From the NCBI RefSeq assembly GCF_000504285.1, contig NZ_KI632511.1, forward strand, positions 1,237,372 through 1,301,371: a DNA stretch of 64,000 bases. The letters run 5' to 3'. Shown piece by piece: positions 23,654 to 32,788 of the stretch (positions are counted from its first letter, which is position 1; every line of letters starts with the position of its first letter). The notes beneath the pieces were generated by a model. It was given only the letters and a program-made list of their open reading frames with translations, was not told where the DNA came from and did no database searches. Origin of the DNA: Actinospica robiniae DSM 44927 (lineage in GTDB: Bacteria; Actinomycetota; Actinomycetes; Streptomycetales; Catenulisporaceae). The translations under genes were made by a program, and so were the position numbers.

Positions 23654-25486
23654 TCACTGAGGGCTGAAGTCCTGGTTCGTCCCGGCGGCGTTCTTGCACG
23701 GCCACTGATCGAACTGCTGGCCCAGGTTCGACCCGGCGCCGTAGACATCGAGGCAGAGCCCGCTGTTCTGGTTGCGGAACTCGTAGCTTCCGTCAGACTG
23801 CGCGATCGGCTGCCACAGGCTGGCCGCCGCGCCGTTGACCGGCTCCTGGACGATGTCCGCGACGCCCTGGGCGGTGGAGCCGCCGGAGACGGCCACGTCC
23901 TGGCCGGAGTTCTCCGCCTGCAGTTCACCGTAACCGCCGGAGACCGGCACGAACTGGAACTTCTGGTTGTTCTGGCCGTTGCAGGTCCACTGGTCCACGA
24001 CCGCGCCGGCGCTGCCCGAGTTGCCGTAGACGTCCGCGCAGAGGCCGTCGCTGCCGACGACGAGCTGGTGGTAGCCGGAGGGATATCCGGCCGCCGTGGA
24101 GCCCGCGGGCGTGAGGTAGATCGCGAACGCGTCGTGCGAGGCCTGGAAGGTGAACGGGACGGTGATGCTGCCACCGCTGACGCTCACGGTCTGGCTGGAG
24201 ACCGTCAGCGGCGCGGTGAGCGGGGCCTGGTCGGGAATACGCTGAACCGTGACGTTGACCTGCCCGCTGCCGCCGAGCCACGAGACGGCGGAGAATCCGC
24301 TGAAGGTGACCGAAGCCGAGCCGGTGTAGCCGTTCGAGTCGCCGACGATGGCCACGGCCCGCTTCGCCGAGCTGTCCTCCGACGCGGAGATCGCGGTGCT
24401 GCCGACCTGGCCGGAGGTGGAGACCAGCGTGCCGGTCATATCGGCGTAGTCGCGCATCGCCCACCAGTTGCCCGTGGGCTCCCAGACCCCGTTGACCTGA
24501 GTCAGGACTCCGGTGAGGTTCGGAGTGACGCAGCACACCCAGTTGCCGCGCATCGCGTTGGTGTACCCGGACTGCGCGAACCGCGCGAGGTACCAGGCGG
24601 TGACCCCCGCGGTCTGGCGATCCGCCGGCTGGTACTCGTTCGCCGACAGCGGGACAGCAGGGATCCCCGCGGCGGACAGGTCGCTGTTGATGGCCTGGGA
24701 GACGGTCACGGGGTCGTCGACGTCGCCCTCGTCATGGTTGGTGATCATGTCGGGGACGGTGCCGGCGCTCTTGACGTGGGCCAGGAAGGTCTGCCACTGG
24801 CTCTGCCTGCTCTGCGGGGTGTAGGCGAAGTCCGGTCCGACGATCTGCGCGTTCGGGGCGATGCGCCGGATCTCCTTGTAGGCGGTGTCCCACATCTGGA
24901 AGTACTGGGTGGTGTTCACCCCGCGCGGCCAGAAGACGGAGATGTCCGGCTCGTTGAAGATGTCGTAGGCGAACTTGAGGCCGGTGGCCTGGAGCGCGCC
25001 CACGGTCGCGTCGATGAACGAGACCCAGTTCGAACAGTTGCCGTTGTCGCACGGGTAGACCGTGTTCGAGGGCTGGCCGCCGTTGAGGCCGTACAGGTCG
25101 CTCAGCAGCATCTGATACTGGGCGTGATACGGGGCCTGCGTCAGCCGCTTAGCCTCGGCCACGATCGAGTTCACATCGGCCTGAGTCGCCGAGCCGTAGG
25201 TGTAGTTGTCCTTGACCCAGCCGCCGGAGAACCAGCCGCCGCCGCGGAACGCGGTGATGTTCAGCGGCTGCAGGTACTGGTCGGCCGGCTGGGTGCCGTC
25301 CTCGCTGATGCCGTAGAGGAAGCCCTCACCGACACCAGTCGACGCGCCGCGGGTCGCGGACAGGTCGACGCTGAGGGACTCGCCCGCCGCGGCGTGGCCG
25401 GTGGTCGGCGTCAGGGTGGGCAGTGCCAGGGCGAGGGCCGCGGCGGCGGCCAGGGCCAGGGGGAAGGTTCGAGCACGTATACGCAA
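23654..25486 (-). CDS. Secreted clan-A (GH39-like) glycosidase with ricin trefoil
   Basis: About 610 residues. The TIM barrel carries a likely acid/base Glu in YDIFNEPDISVFW (about residue 180) and a likely nucleophile Glu in LSANEYQP (about 285), the GH-A pattern seen in GH39 and relatives; I am not certain of the family. A beta domain (about 350-460) and a ricin-type trefoil (about 470-610) follow; this trefoil differs from the shared module of its neighbours. Start: the frame opens with a GTG at 25516, but the only strong ribosome-binding site, AGGAGG, lies 9 bases before a TTG at 25486. From there the protein starts MRIRARTFPLALAAAAALALALP, a clean signal peptide, so I choose the TTG. CGAAYCGRTTCG-type sites lie upstream. 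Confidence 0.8.
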   Translation of the reverse strand: MRIRARTFPLALAAAAALALALPTLTPTTGHAAAGESLSVDLSATRGASTGVGEGFLYGISEDGTQPADQYLQPLNITAFRGGGWFSGGWVKDNYTYGSATQADVNSIVAEAKRLTQAPYHAQYQMLLSDLYGLNGGQPSNTVYPCDNGNCSNWVSFIDATVGALQATGLKFAYDIFNEPDISVFWPRGVNTTQYFQMWDTAYKEIRRIAPNAQIVGPDFAYTPQSRQSQWQTFLAHVKSAGTVPDMITNHDEGDVDDPVTVSQAINSDLSAAGIPAVPLSANEYQPADRQTAGVTAWYLARFAQSGYTNAMRGNWVCCVTPNLTGVLTQVNGVWEPTGNWWAMRDYADMTGTLVSTSGQVGSTAISASEDSSAKRAVAIVGDSNGYTGSASVTFSGFSAVSWLGGSGQVNVTVQRIPDQAPLTAPLTVSSQTVSVSGGSITVPFTFQASHDAFAIYLTPAGSTAAGYPSGYHQLVVGSDGLCADVYGNSGSAGAVVDQWTCNGQNNQKFQFVPVSGGYGELQAENSGQDVAVSGGSTAQGVADIVQEPVNGAAASLWQPIAQSDGSYEFRNQNSGLCLDVYGAGSNLGQQFDQWPCKNAAGTNQDFSPQ

Positions 25487-25547
25487 AAAAAGTCGCCTCC
25501 TGTGGGGTGCGGCCACGGCGTCGGCACGGCCGACAGCCGGGCCCGGC

Positions 25548-25601
25548 CGAACCGGTTGCGCTGATCCGCACTTAGCGAATCGGTTCGCGCAATCGGTTCG
25601 A
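25548..25601. promoter_or_regulatory. Cluster of CGAAYCGRTTCG-type operators
   Basis: CGAATCGGTTCG (25576-25587) fits fully. GCAATCGGTTCG (25589-25600) and CGAACCGGTTGC (25548-25559) are two-mismatch variants. All lie 60-115 bases upstream of the clan-A glycosidase start. Confidence 0.6.
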
Positions 25602-25752
25602 CCGGGATGTTACGACCGACGCCGAAGGCGGTCAATGGCCTGTTGCCGATGAATCAGCACACGGCAACTCAGCAGGCCCGTGAGATTAACCCTCGCCGTG
25701 TTCGCCCGGGCCGCGGCGCGACATGCCGGACTCAGGCGGCACGCAAGGCCGT

Positions 25753-25764
25753 CGAACCGGTTCC
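25753..25764. promoter_or_regulatory. CGAAYCGRTTCG-like site
   Basis: CGAACCGGTTCC, one mismatch, just after the GH10 stop codon and about 270 bases upstream of the clan-A glycosidase. Confidence 0.35.
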
Positions 25765-25775
25765 TTGAGTACCGG

Positions 25776-26165
25776 TCAGCTGAGGGTCCATTGCTGGTTG
25801 GTCTGGCCGTTGCAGGTCCAGAGTTCGACGAGGGTGCCGTCGGTGGTGGCCTTGCCGGTCACATCCAGGCAGAGCCCTGATTGGGTGCCGGTGACGGTGC
25901 CGTTGGAGTTGAGGTTCCATTGCTGGTTGGTCTGGCCGTTGCAGGGCCAGATGTCGACCTTGGTGCCGTTGGCGGTGCCGTTGCCGTAGGCGTCGAGGCA
26001 GTCGGTGGTGCCGTTGACGGTGAGGGTGAGTTGTCCGGAGGAGGTGTGGGTCCAGTGCTGGTTGGCCTGGCCGTTGCAGTCGTAGATCTGCTGCTGGGTG
26101 CCGCCGGTGGTCGTCGAGTTCGGGTCGTCCAGGCACTTGCCGGCGCCGACCGCGTGCAACGCACC
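25776..26165 (-). repeat. Ricin module, arm A of a near-identical inverted pair
   Basis: Encodes GALHAVGAGKCLDDPNSTT onward. Against 28855-29243 the protein differs by one residue (NQHW versus NQRW) over about 130, and the DNA by only a few bases as far as I can compare by eye. Confidence 0.8.
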
Positions 26166-27278
26166 ACTCGTACCGCCACCGGGAGGCGGCGAGCTCGAGG
26201 AGGATCCGCCACCGCCGCCGAGAGCGGCCAGCGTCGAGGTGAACGCAGGCTTGGGCTGGTAGTTGCTGTCGTACATCGTGGCCGCGCCCCACCCGGAGAA
26301 GGTGCCCGGGATCCATGAGTCGGCGTCGCCCACGCCCCACTGCGAGATGCCCACGCAGCGGGAGACGGCCAGGCAGTCCCGGACGACGGTGGCGTAGTCC
26401 GTCGCCTGCTGCTGCAGGTTCGCGCTGGAGGCCGGCGTCTGGATCCGGTCGTCGAGCTCGGTCACGGCCACGTCCAGGCCGAGGTTGGCAAAGCGCTGCA
26501 TGTTCGCCTGCATGTCGGAGGGGATCTGGCCGACGATGAAGTGGCTCTCGAAGCCGATTCCGTTGAGCGGCACGCCCTGCGAGAGCAGCGACTGGGCGAG
26601 CGAGTACATCGCGTTGCTCTTCGCGTTCTCGCCTTCGATGCTGTAGTCGTTCAGGTACAGCTTGGCGTTGGGGTCCGCGGCGTGCGCGGTGCGCAGGGCG
26701 TCAGCGATGTAGCCCGAGCCCATCGCCTTGTAGAACGGATCCGAGACGAGCGAGCCGTCGCCGTTGAACGGCTCGTTCACCACATCCCACGAGTAGACCT
26801 TGCCCTTGAAGTGGCTGACCTCGGTGGTGATGTGGGACTCCATGGCCCCTTGGACCTGATTGGTCGGCAGGCTCGAGACCCAGGAGGGCAGCTGGTTCTG
26901 CCACACCAGGTTGTGCCCCCGCACCTGCATGCCGTGCGAGGACGCGAAGGAGACGATCCCGTCGCCCCCGCTGAAGTTGTACGACCCGTTCGAGGGCTCG
27001 GTGGCGTCCCACTTCATCTCGTTGCCCGGGGTGACCATGTCGAACTGCGTGGCGGCCAGATTCGTGATGGTCGAGTTGTTGACCATGTTGCCGGTCAGCT
27101 CGGTGCCGAAGTACCGGCCGCCGTCGGCGGAGGCTGCCGCCTTGAGCGTGCTGCCGGCCGCTGTGGCCGGCCCGGCCGTCACCACGGCGAACGCGGTGGC
27201 GGCGGCCACCGCGGTGGCGAGCGCCGCGAGCGCGCGCGGCCCGCCGCGTGAACGGGTCAGTGATCTGAGGAAAGACAT
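25776..27278 (-). CDS. Secreted GH10 endo-1,4-beta-xylanase with ricin trefoil
   Basis: 500 residues. Signal peptide 1-41 (ending GPATAAG), GH10 barrel about 43-350, Gly/Ser/Pro linker, ricin trefoil about 371-500. The acid/base Glu is in WDVVNEPFN (residue 169) and the nucleophile Glu in VAVTELDDR (residue 274); RGHNLVWQNQLPSWV and IGFESHFIVG are standard GH10 blocks. It cuts the xylan backbone internally. Start ATG at 27278 with GGAAGG upstream. Its ricin module is nearly identical at DNA level to that of the GH54 gene at 27717, in the opposite orientation. Confidence 0.96.
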   Translation of the reverse strand: MSFLRSLTRSRGGPRALAALATAVAAATAFAVVTAGPATAAGSTLKAAASADGGRYFGTELTGNMVNNSTITNLAATQFDMVTPGNEMKWDATEPSNGSYNFSGGDGIVSFASSHGMQVRGHNLVWQNQLPSWVSSLPTNQVQGAMESHITTEVSHFKGKVYSWDVVNEPFNGDGSLVSDPFYKAMGSGYIADALRTAHAADPNAKLYLNDYSIEGENAKSNAMYSLAQSLLSQGVPLNGIGFESHFIVGQIPSDMQANMQRFANLGLDVAVTELDDRIQTPASSANLQQQATDYATVVRDCLAVSRCVGISQWGVGDADSWIPGTFSGWGAATMYDSNYQPKPAFTSTLAALGGGGGSSSSSPPPGGGTSGALHAVGAGKCLDDPNSTTTGGTQQQIYDCNGQANQHWTHTSSGQLTLTVNGTTDCLDAYGNGTANGTKVDIWPCNGQTNQQWNLNSNGTVTGTQSGLCLDVTGKATTDGTLVELWTCNGQTNQQWTLS

Positions 27279-27716
27279 GTGGGTTCCTTCCCAGGTGAGT
27301 CACCTGTGGGATACGGCTCACCCGCCCACCGCGCTATGGCGTCGAGGCGCCGCGAAAGGGGCGTGTGACGGGATGACTCGGCGCGCTGGGCGCCGAACGA
27401 TGCAGCACCGGCACTGCGGGACCGCCCGGCATGCGGCCCCTGACCCGGGCTGTGGGAAGCAGGAAACTCGCCCGACACACGGACGTCAAGCCCTCATGTA
27501 AGTTTCATGAGGACTCATGGGCTCACCTCGCGTTTCCCTGCACACTTGGCGGAGCGTCGAACCGGTTGCGTCCGTCTCTCTTGACAACCCCCGCCCGCCG
27601 GGTGCACCGTCTCCCCTCGCAGCACCCCCGGGGTCTTCCTCGGCCTCCGGCCCACCCGCGAAGCCGAGTTGTTAACGCTAACAATCACTGTGCCCGATCT
27701 ACCAGGAAGGCAACCG
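27279..27716. promoter_or_regulatory. Divergent promoter region GH10 / GH54 copy 2
   Basis: 438 bases without a gene. Sites seen: GTAAGTTTC (27499-27507, one mismatch to GAAANTTTC), CGAACCGGTTGC (27558-27569), a TTGACA-like hexamer at 27581 and the TTGTTA-N4-TAACAA repeat at 27669. Confidence 0.5.
27669..27684. promoter_or_regulatory. TTGTTA-N4-TAACAA operator, LacI/XylR-like
   Basis: TTGTTAACGCTAACAA with perfect 6-bp arms, 33 bases before the GTG of the GH54 gene. It resembles the GTTAGCGCTAAC class of LacI-family operators. Confidence 0.5.
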
Positions 27717-29243
27717 GTGAGACCACTTCCGCTCCACCTCACCCGCGCCCGCAGCGAGCGCACGCGGCCGCCCGGCCGGCTCCGCACGCTCGGCCGGATG
27801 ACCGCCGCCGCGGCGCTCGCCGCGGCGGCGCTGACCGGCTACACGATCACGGCGGGCACCGCTCAGGCGGCGTCGCAGGGTCCGTGTGACATCTACGCGG
27901 CGGGTGGTACGCCGTGTGTGGCGGCGCATTCGACGACGCGGGCGTTGTACGCGGCGTACAACGGGAACCTGTACCAGGTTCGGCGCTCGTCGGACAACGC
28001 CACGTTGAACATCGGTGTGACCTCGGCCGGCGGCTATGCGAACGCGGCGGCGCAGGACTCGTTCTGCGCGGGCACCTCGTGCGTGATCACCGAGATCTAC
28101 GACCAGTCCGGGCGCGGCAACAACCTCACCGACGCCCCGGCCGGCGGCGCGCAGCCCGGGCCGGACAAGCTCGCGGTGGCCAACGCCGCACCCACCACCC
28201 TGGGCGGTCACGAGGCGTACGGCGTCGCGATCGTCCCGGGCACCGGCTACCGCGACGACGCCACCAACGGCATCGCCACCGGCGATAACCCCGAGTCCGA
28301 GTACGCGGTCCTCGACGGCCAGGACTACAACGGCGGTTGCTGCTTCGACTACGGCAACGCCGAGACGAACAACAACGACGATGGCAACGGCACCATGGAG
28401 GCCATCTACTTCGGCAGCATCAAGGTCTGGGGCTACGGCGCCGGCAACGGCCCGTGGATCATGGCCGACATGGAGAACGGCCTGTACTCCGGCCGCAATG
28501 CCGGGTACAACGCGAATGACCCGACCACGAACTACCGCTACACCACCGCGATGATCGAGGGCGGCGCCAACCAGTGGGCCATCCTCGGCGGCAACGCCCA
28601 GTCCGGCACGCTCGCCACCGACTACAGCGGCGCGCGGCCCAACGTCTCGGGCTACAACCCGATGAAGAAGCAGGGCGCGATCATCCTCGGCATCGGCGGC
28701 GACAACAGCGACGGCGTCGACGGCACCTTCTACGAGGGCGTCATGACCACCGGCTACGCCTCCGCCGCGACGGAGGCTGCGGTGCAGGCGAACATCGTCG
28801 CGGCCGGGTACGGCAACGGCAGCAGCGGTGGCGGCACCGGAGGCAGCAGCACGGGCGCGCTGCACGCGGTCGGTGCGGGCAAGTGCCTGGACGACCCGAA
28901 CTCGACGACCACCGGCGGCACCCAGCAGCAGATCTACGACTGCAACGGCCAGGCCAACCAGCGCTGGACCCACACCTCCTCCGGACAACTCACCCTCACC
29001 GTCAACGGCACCACCGACTGCCTCGACGCCTACGGCAACGGCACCGCCAACGGCACCAAGGTCGACATCTGGCCCTGCAACGGCCAGACCAACCAGCAAT
29101 GGAACCTCAACTCCAACGGCACCGTCACCGGCACCCAATCAGGCCTCTGCCTGGATGTGACCGGCAAGGCCACCACCGACGGCACCCTCGTCGAACTCTG
29201 GACCTGCAACGGCCAGACCAACCAGCAATGGACCCTCAGCTGA
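27717..29243 (+). CDS. Secreted GH54-type alpha-L-arabinofuranosidase with ricin trefoil (copy 2)
   Basis: 508 residues. After a long basic n-region and signal peptide (ending GTAQAAS) comes the catalytic domain with PCDIYAAGGTPCVAAHSTTRALYAAYNGNLYQVRRSSD, EIYDQSGRGNNL, GCCFDYGNAETNNNDDGNGTMEAIYFG (Glu of MEAIYFG matching the nucleophile) and GTFYEGVMTTGYASAATE. The trefoil is about 380-508. I start at the GTG at 27717, 6 bases after AGGAAGG; an upstream TTG in frame lies inside the TTGTTA operator and is unlikely. Likely acts with copy 1 on different arabinose linkages (inference). Confidence 0.92.
   Translation: MRPLPLHLTRARSERTRPPGRLRTLGRMTAAAALAAAALTGYTITAGTAQAASQGPCDIYAAGGTPCVAAHSTTRALYAAYNGNLYQVRRSSDNATLNIGVTSAGGYANAAAQDSFCAGTSCVITEIYDQSGRGNNLTDAPAGGAQPGPDKLAVANAAPTTLGGHEAYGVAIVPGTGYRDDATNGIATGDNPESEYAVLDGQDYNGGCCFDYGNAETNNNDDGNGTMEAIYFGSIKVWGYGAGNGPWIMADMENGLYSGRNAGYNANDPTTNYRYTTAMIEGGANQWAILGGNAQSGTLATDYSGARPNVSGYNPMKKQGAIILGIGGDNSDGVDGTFYEGVMTTGYASAATEAAVQANIVAAGYGNGSSGGGTGGSSTGALHAVGAGKCLDDPNSTTTGGTQQQIYDCNGQANQRWTHTSSGQLTLTVNGTTDCLDAYGNGTANGTKVDIWPCNGQTNQQWNLNSNGTVTGTQSGLCLDVTGKATTDGTLVELWTCNGQTNQQWTLS
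28855..29243 (+). repeat. Ricin module, arm B of a near-identical inverted pair
   Basis: See the partner module at 25776-26165. The two arms face each other across about 2.7 kb that holds the GH10 and GH54 catalytic domains. Confidence 0.8.
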
Positions 29244-29287
29244 CGCCCTGAAGGCTCAGCAGCAGACAGTCACCTCCCGCCGTCCCG

Positions 29288-31039
29288 TCATCCAGTGCCG
29301 GGGCGGCAGGAGGTGTCCACTGGCCGCATCGCCGCCTCGGCGAGGATGAGGTAGCTGCTCGCCGTCCACGTGTAGGCGCGGTCGCGCAGACCGGACCCAG
29401 ACACGGCGTCGAAGTTCTCCGCGAACCCGGAGACCTCGCACAGACGGCGGAACCGGGCGCTCACGGTGTCGGCGAGCCGTACGTGGCCGGCGCGGCGCAG
29501 CCCGTCTTCGATCAGCACGGTGGAAGGAGCCCAGATCGGTCCCCTCCAGTACCCGTCGCTCCGGTAGTGCGGTGAGTCGACCGGTTCGGTGGCCGGGCCG
29601 TGCTCGGTCAGGTGCCGGGCGACCCGTTGCGCGAGGGCGGTATGGATCGACGCGGGCAGGTGTTCGCCGAGGACGATGGGAATGACGTCGAGCAGACTGT
29701 CGCTCAGCTGGAGCAGGCCGGTCTCGGCCATGCGGGCGCCGAAGGCCTCGCCGGTCCATAGCAGGTCGATCATGGCCCGCAGCAGTTCGTCGCCACGGGC
29801 CTGCCACGCCTCGGCGAGCTGGTGCTCGCCGAGGTCGCCGGCGAGCTTCGCCAGTTGTCGCATCTGGAGAACGAGCAGGGCCGAGAGATCGGCGCTCTCG
29901 ACCAGGCGGGCTTGGTCGAAGGTGGTGGCGTTGTCCCAGCCGCTGTCGTTGCCGTGGTGGTAGTGCGGGAGCGGGGAGCCGGGGGCGCGCCGACCCAGCC
30001 AGTACTCCGTCCAGCGCGCGAGCATCGTGTAGAGGCTCTTGGCCTCGGGCGCGTCGGCCGGCCCGGTGCGCGCGCACAGCCGCGCCGCGGCCCAGCCGTG
30101 GACGGGAGGCTTGACGTAGTTGTAGAGGACTTCCGAATGCGTGACGGAGTCGGGCAAGGCACCGAAAGGGTCCTGATGGTCGAACGGGAGCTGGAACTGA
30201 TGCCAGGCGAGCTCCGGGGCACCCTCGGCGAGGGCGAGGGCGTTGAAGCAGTGATCCCAGCTCCAGACCTTGTCCATCCAATGTTTTGACATGAGGATGG
30301 ACGGCCTCGTCACGAAGCCGGCCGGGCTGACGGCGGCCGACCACAGCACATACGCGGCCAGCTCCGCCGCCGGAGTACTCGGGCCGCGCCAGGGCGCGAC
30401 GCGCTCGAGGAAGTCGGCGAAACTCTGCGCGGCACGCTGCCGGATCGCTTCGAACGAATCGTCCGTCCGGTAAGGCGGCCGGGCGGCTTCGTACTCCTCG
30501 ATGGCGACCTCCCACCCCGGCGAAGCGCCGTCGGACGCGGTGATCGTCACCGAGCGAGCCGCCGCGCCCAAAGCCTGCCCGCCGACGATCGACGCCTCGC
30601 CGCGCAGAACCGTGAGCCGGTAGCGCCTCCCGGTTTCGTAGCTGGTGAAGACGAACGCGCCGTCGACCGGGTCTCGGTAGAGGTAGGTGCCGGTGAACGG
30701 CGTGAGCTCAAGGGCCGTAGCCGTGATGCGCAGGCCGAGGCCGTTGCCGCGCAAGCGCACTGTATCTGTGCGCTCATAGGCGGCGTCGATGCGCGATCCG
30801 GTGCCGACCCAGCTCAGTTGGGAAGGTGTGGCCTCCAGCTGAACCACGGCAACGCCGTCGGATGCCGTCAGCGGCTGGAAGCGGAGCACGGCGTGCATCC
30901 CCTGCTGATGCGAGACCAGGTGGACGTGCTCGCTGGAGCGGGCATTGCCGATGACCGGCGAGAGCGCGAGCCAGGATCCGAAGTGGCTGAACGGGATCTC
31001 GTGGACGTCGAAGCTCGGGCCGGGCGGGGTGAAGGTCAT
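29288..31039 (-). CDS. GH63-like (alpha/alpha)6 glycosidase, intracellular
   Basis: 583 residues without a signal peptide. An N-terminal beta domain (1-190) leads into an alpha/alpha barrel with ILMSKHWMDKVWSWDHCFNALALAEG, where the WSWDH Asp fits the GH63/MGH1-like acid, and YWRGPIWAPSTVLIEDGLRRAG near the end with the matching late motif. Families of this type hydrolyse alpha-linked gluco- or mannosides, but many members are uncharacterised. It is the last gene of the sugar ABC operon, one base after the MalG-type permease, so it most likely processes the imported oligosaccharide. Confidence 0.78.
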   Translation of the reverse strand: MTFTPPGPSFDVHEIPFSHFGSWLALSPVIGNARSSEHVHLVSHQQGMHAVLRFQPLTASDGVAVVQLEATPSQLSWVGTGSRIDAAYERTDTVRLRGNGLGLRITATALELTPFTGTYLYRDPVDGAFVFTSYETGRRYRLTVLRGEASIVGGQALGAAARSVTITASDGASPGWEVAIEEYEAARPPYRTDDSFEAIRQRAAQSFADFLERVAPWRGPSTPAAELAAYVLWSAAVSPAGFVTRPSILMSKHWMDKVWSWDHCFNALALAEGAPELAWHQFQLPFDHQDPFGALPDSVTHSEVLYNYVKPPVHGWAAARLCARTGPADAPEAKSLYTMLARWTEYWLGRRAPGSPLPHYHHGNDSGWDNATTFDQARLVESADLSALLVLQMRQLAKLAGDLGEHQLAEAWQARGDELLRAMIDLLWTGEAFGARMAETGLLQLSDSLLDVIPIVLGEHLPASIHTALAQRVARHLTEHGPATEPVDSPHYRSDGYWRGPIWAPSTVLIEDGLRRAGHVRLADTVSARFRRLCEVSGFAENFDAVSGSGLRDRAYTWTASSYLILAEAAMRPVDTSCRPGTG

Positions 31040-31040
31040 G

Positions 31041-31859
31041 TCAGTCCTTGACGGCGCCGGCGGTGACGCCGGCGGTGACGTATTTCTGGGCGACGATCAG
31101 GAGGATGGACGCCGGGATGGAGGCGACGACGGCGGTGGCCATGATCGCGTTCCATTGCTGGTCGTTGTTGCCGATGTAGTGGTAGATGCCGAGCGTGATC
31201 GGCTGACGGCCTCCGGCGCCGTCGAGCGTGGAGGCGAAGACGAAGTCGGACCAGGCCCACAGGAACGTGAACAGGGATACGGTGACGACCGCGTTGCGGC
31301 TGACCGGCAGCACGATCGACCAGAAGGTGCGCAGTCGGCCGGCGCCGTCTGTGAGCGCGGCCTGGAGGAGTTCGTCCGGGATGCCGGTCATGAACGCGGT
31401 GAAGATCAGCACGGCGAAGGGCACGGCGATGGTGGAGTCGGCGATGACCAGGCCGGGGATCGTGTTGATCCGGCCGGTGGAGAGCAGGATCGCGTAGAAC
31501 CCCATGGCCATGATGATCCCGGGGATCATCTGCGCGACGAGCAGCGCGAAGCTGAGCACCCCGCCGCCTCGTGGGCGCAGCTTGGCCAGCGAGTATCCGG
31601 CCGGCGCGGCGATCACCAGGGTGAGGGCCACCGTGGCGAGCCCGATCAGCAGGCTGTTGCCCAGGTAGGGCAACTGCTGGCTGACCACCGCACGGTAGCC
31701 GTCGAGCGTGCCGTCGAGCGGGAAGAGGTTCGGCGGGCTCTTGCGCAGATCCCGGTCCGTGGTGAAGGACGCGTTGACCATCCAGTAGACCGGAAAGAGC
31801 ATGGTGCCGGTCAGGACGACGCCGATCGCGGTCTTCACGCGTTTGCGAGCGCGCGTCAT
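31041..31859 (-). CDS. Sugar ABC transporter permease, MalG type
   Basis: 272 residues with about six membrane helices. The EAA loop reads LLQAALTDGAGRLRTFWSIVLPVSRNAV, the contact site for the ATPase. The N-terminal TGTMLFPVYWMVNASF and TTDRDLRKSPPNLFP are usual for carbohydrate permease 2. The start overlaps the stop of the MalF-type gene (ATGA), so translation is coupled. No ATPase gene is nearby; actinomycetes commonly share one MsiK-type ATPase between sugar transporters. Confidence 0.93.
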   Translation of the reverse strand: MTRARKRVKTAIGVVLTGTMLFPVYWMVNASFTTDRDLRKSPPNLFPLDGTLDGYRAVVSQQLPYLGNSLLIGLATVALTLVIAAPAGYSLAKLRPRGGGVLSFALLVAQMIPGIIMAMGFYAILLSTGRINTIPGLVIADSTIAVPFAVLIFTAFMTGIPDELLQAALTDGAGRLRTFWSIVLPVSRNAVVTVSLFTFLWAWSDFVFASTLDGAGGRQPITLGIYHYIGNNDQQWNAIMATAVVASIPASILLIVAQKYVTAGVTAGAVKD

Positions 31860-32773
31860 GTCCGCTGCCTCCGCTGGACTCGGATGTAGATGAGCCCTGC
31901 GATCAGGGCCATGATGACGAGCAGGTTGGCCACGGCGGCGCCGGTGCCGAAGGCGGGCAGCAGGTTGCCGAAGCCGAGCCGGTAGGACCAGGTGGCGAGC
32001 GTGGTCGAAGAGTCGACGGGGCCGCCCTTGGTCATGATCCAGATGATGTCGAAGACCTTGAGGGTGTAGACGAGGCCGAGCAGCAGCGTGATCGCCGAGA
32101 CCTGGCGCAGCAGCGGCCAGGTCACCTTGGCGAACCGGGACCAGCTGCCTGCGCCGTCAAGAGCGGCTGCTTCGTAGAGCTCCTGGGGAATGCCCTGCAG
32201 GCCGCTGTAGAGCAGGACGAGATTGAACGGGACGCCGATCCAGACGTTGGCGATGATCACCGAGGGCAGCGACCACTTCGGCGAGGTCAGCCAGTCGACC
32301 GGACCGATGCCGATGGAGTGCAACGCGTAGTTGACCACGCCTGAGCCGCTGTCGAGCATCCAGGCCCAGGTCGAGGCGGAGACGATCAGCGGAAGCAGCC
32401 ACGGAACGAGGAAGAGCGCCCGCAACGTCGCGGAAAGCGGGAAGTGCTGCACGAAGAAGACCGCGAGCGCCAACCCGATGGTGAACTGGAACGCGAGTGA
32501 GACGAGCGTGAACACCAGCGTGTGGATGAGGGCCGGGGTGAACGTCGGGTCGTGCAAGACGGCGTTGTAGTTGGCGAGGCCCGTGAACGGTGCGCCGCCG
32601 TGGACGAACGAGTAGACGGTGTAGTCGCGCAGACTCAGATCGAGGTTGCGGTAGAGCGGATAGGCGTAGAACGCCGCGAGGTAGACGGTCACGGGCGCCA
32701 GGAACGCCCACGCGGCGCGCTGGGTACCGCGCGGGCCGGCGCCGGAGCGCCGGCCGCGAGGTTCTGTCGGCAT
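31856..32773 (-). CDS. Sugar ABC transporter permease, MalF type
   Basis: 305 residues, six or so membrane helices (AWAFLAPVTVYLAAFYAYPLYRNL first). The EAA loop is LYEAAALDGAGSWSRFAKVTWPLLRQV. I use the ATG at 32773 with AGGTG upstream; a GTG at 32782 is three codons earlier. It follows the binding-protein gene by 15 bases and overlaps the MalG-type gene by 4. Confidence 0.93.
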   Translation of the reverse strand: MPTEPRGRRSGAGPRGTQRAAWAFLAPVTVYLAAFYAYPLYRNLDLSLRDYTVYSFVHGGAPFTGLANYNAVLHDPTFTPALIHTLVFTLVSLAFQFTIGLALAVFFVQHFPLSATLRALFLVPWLLPLIVSASTWAWMLDSGSGVVNYALHSIGIGPVDWLTSPKWSLPSVIIANVWIGVPFNLVLLYSGLQGIPQELYEAAALDGAGSWSRFAKVTWPLLRQVSAITLLLGLVYTLKVFDIIWIMTKGGPVDSSTTLATWSYRLGFGNLLPAFGTGAAVANLLVIMALIAGLIYIRVQRRQRT

Positions 32774-32788
32774 GTTCGGCACCTGGAT

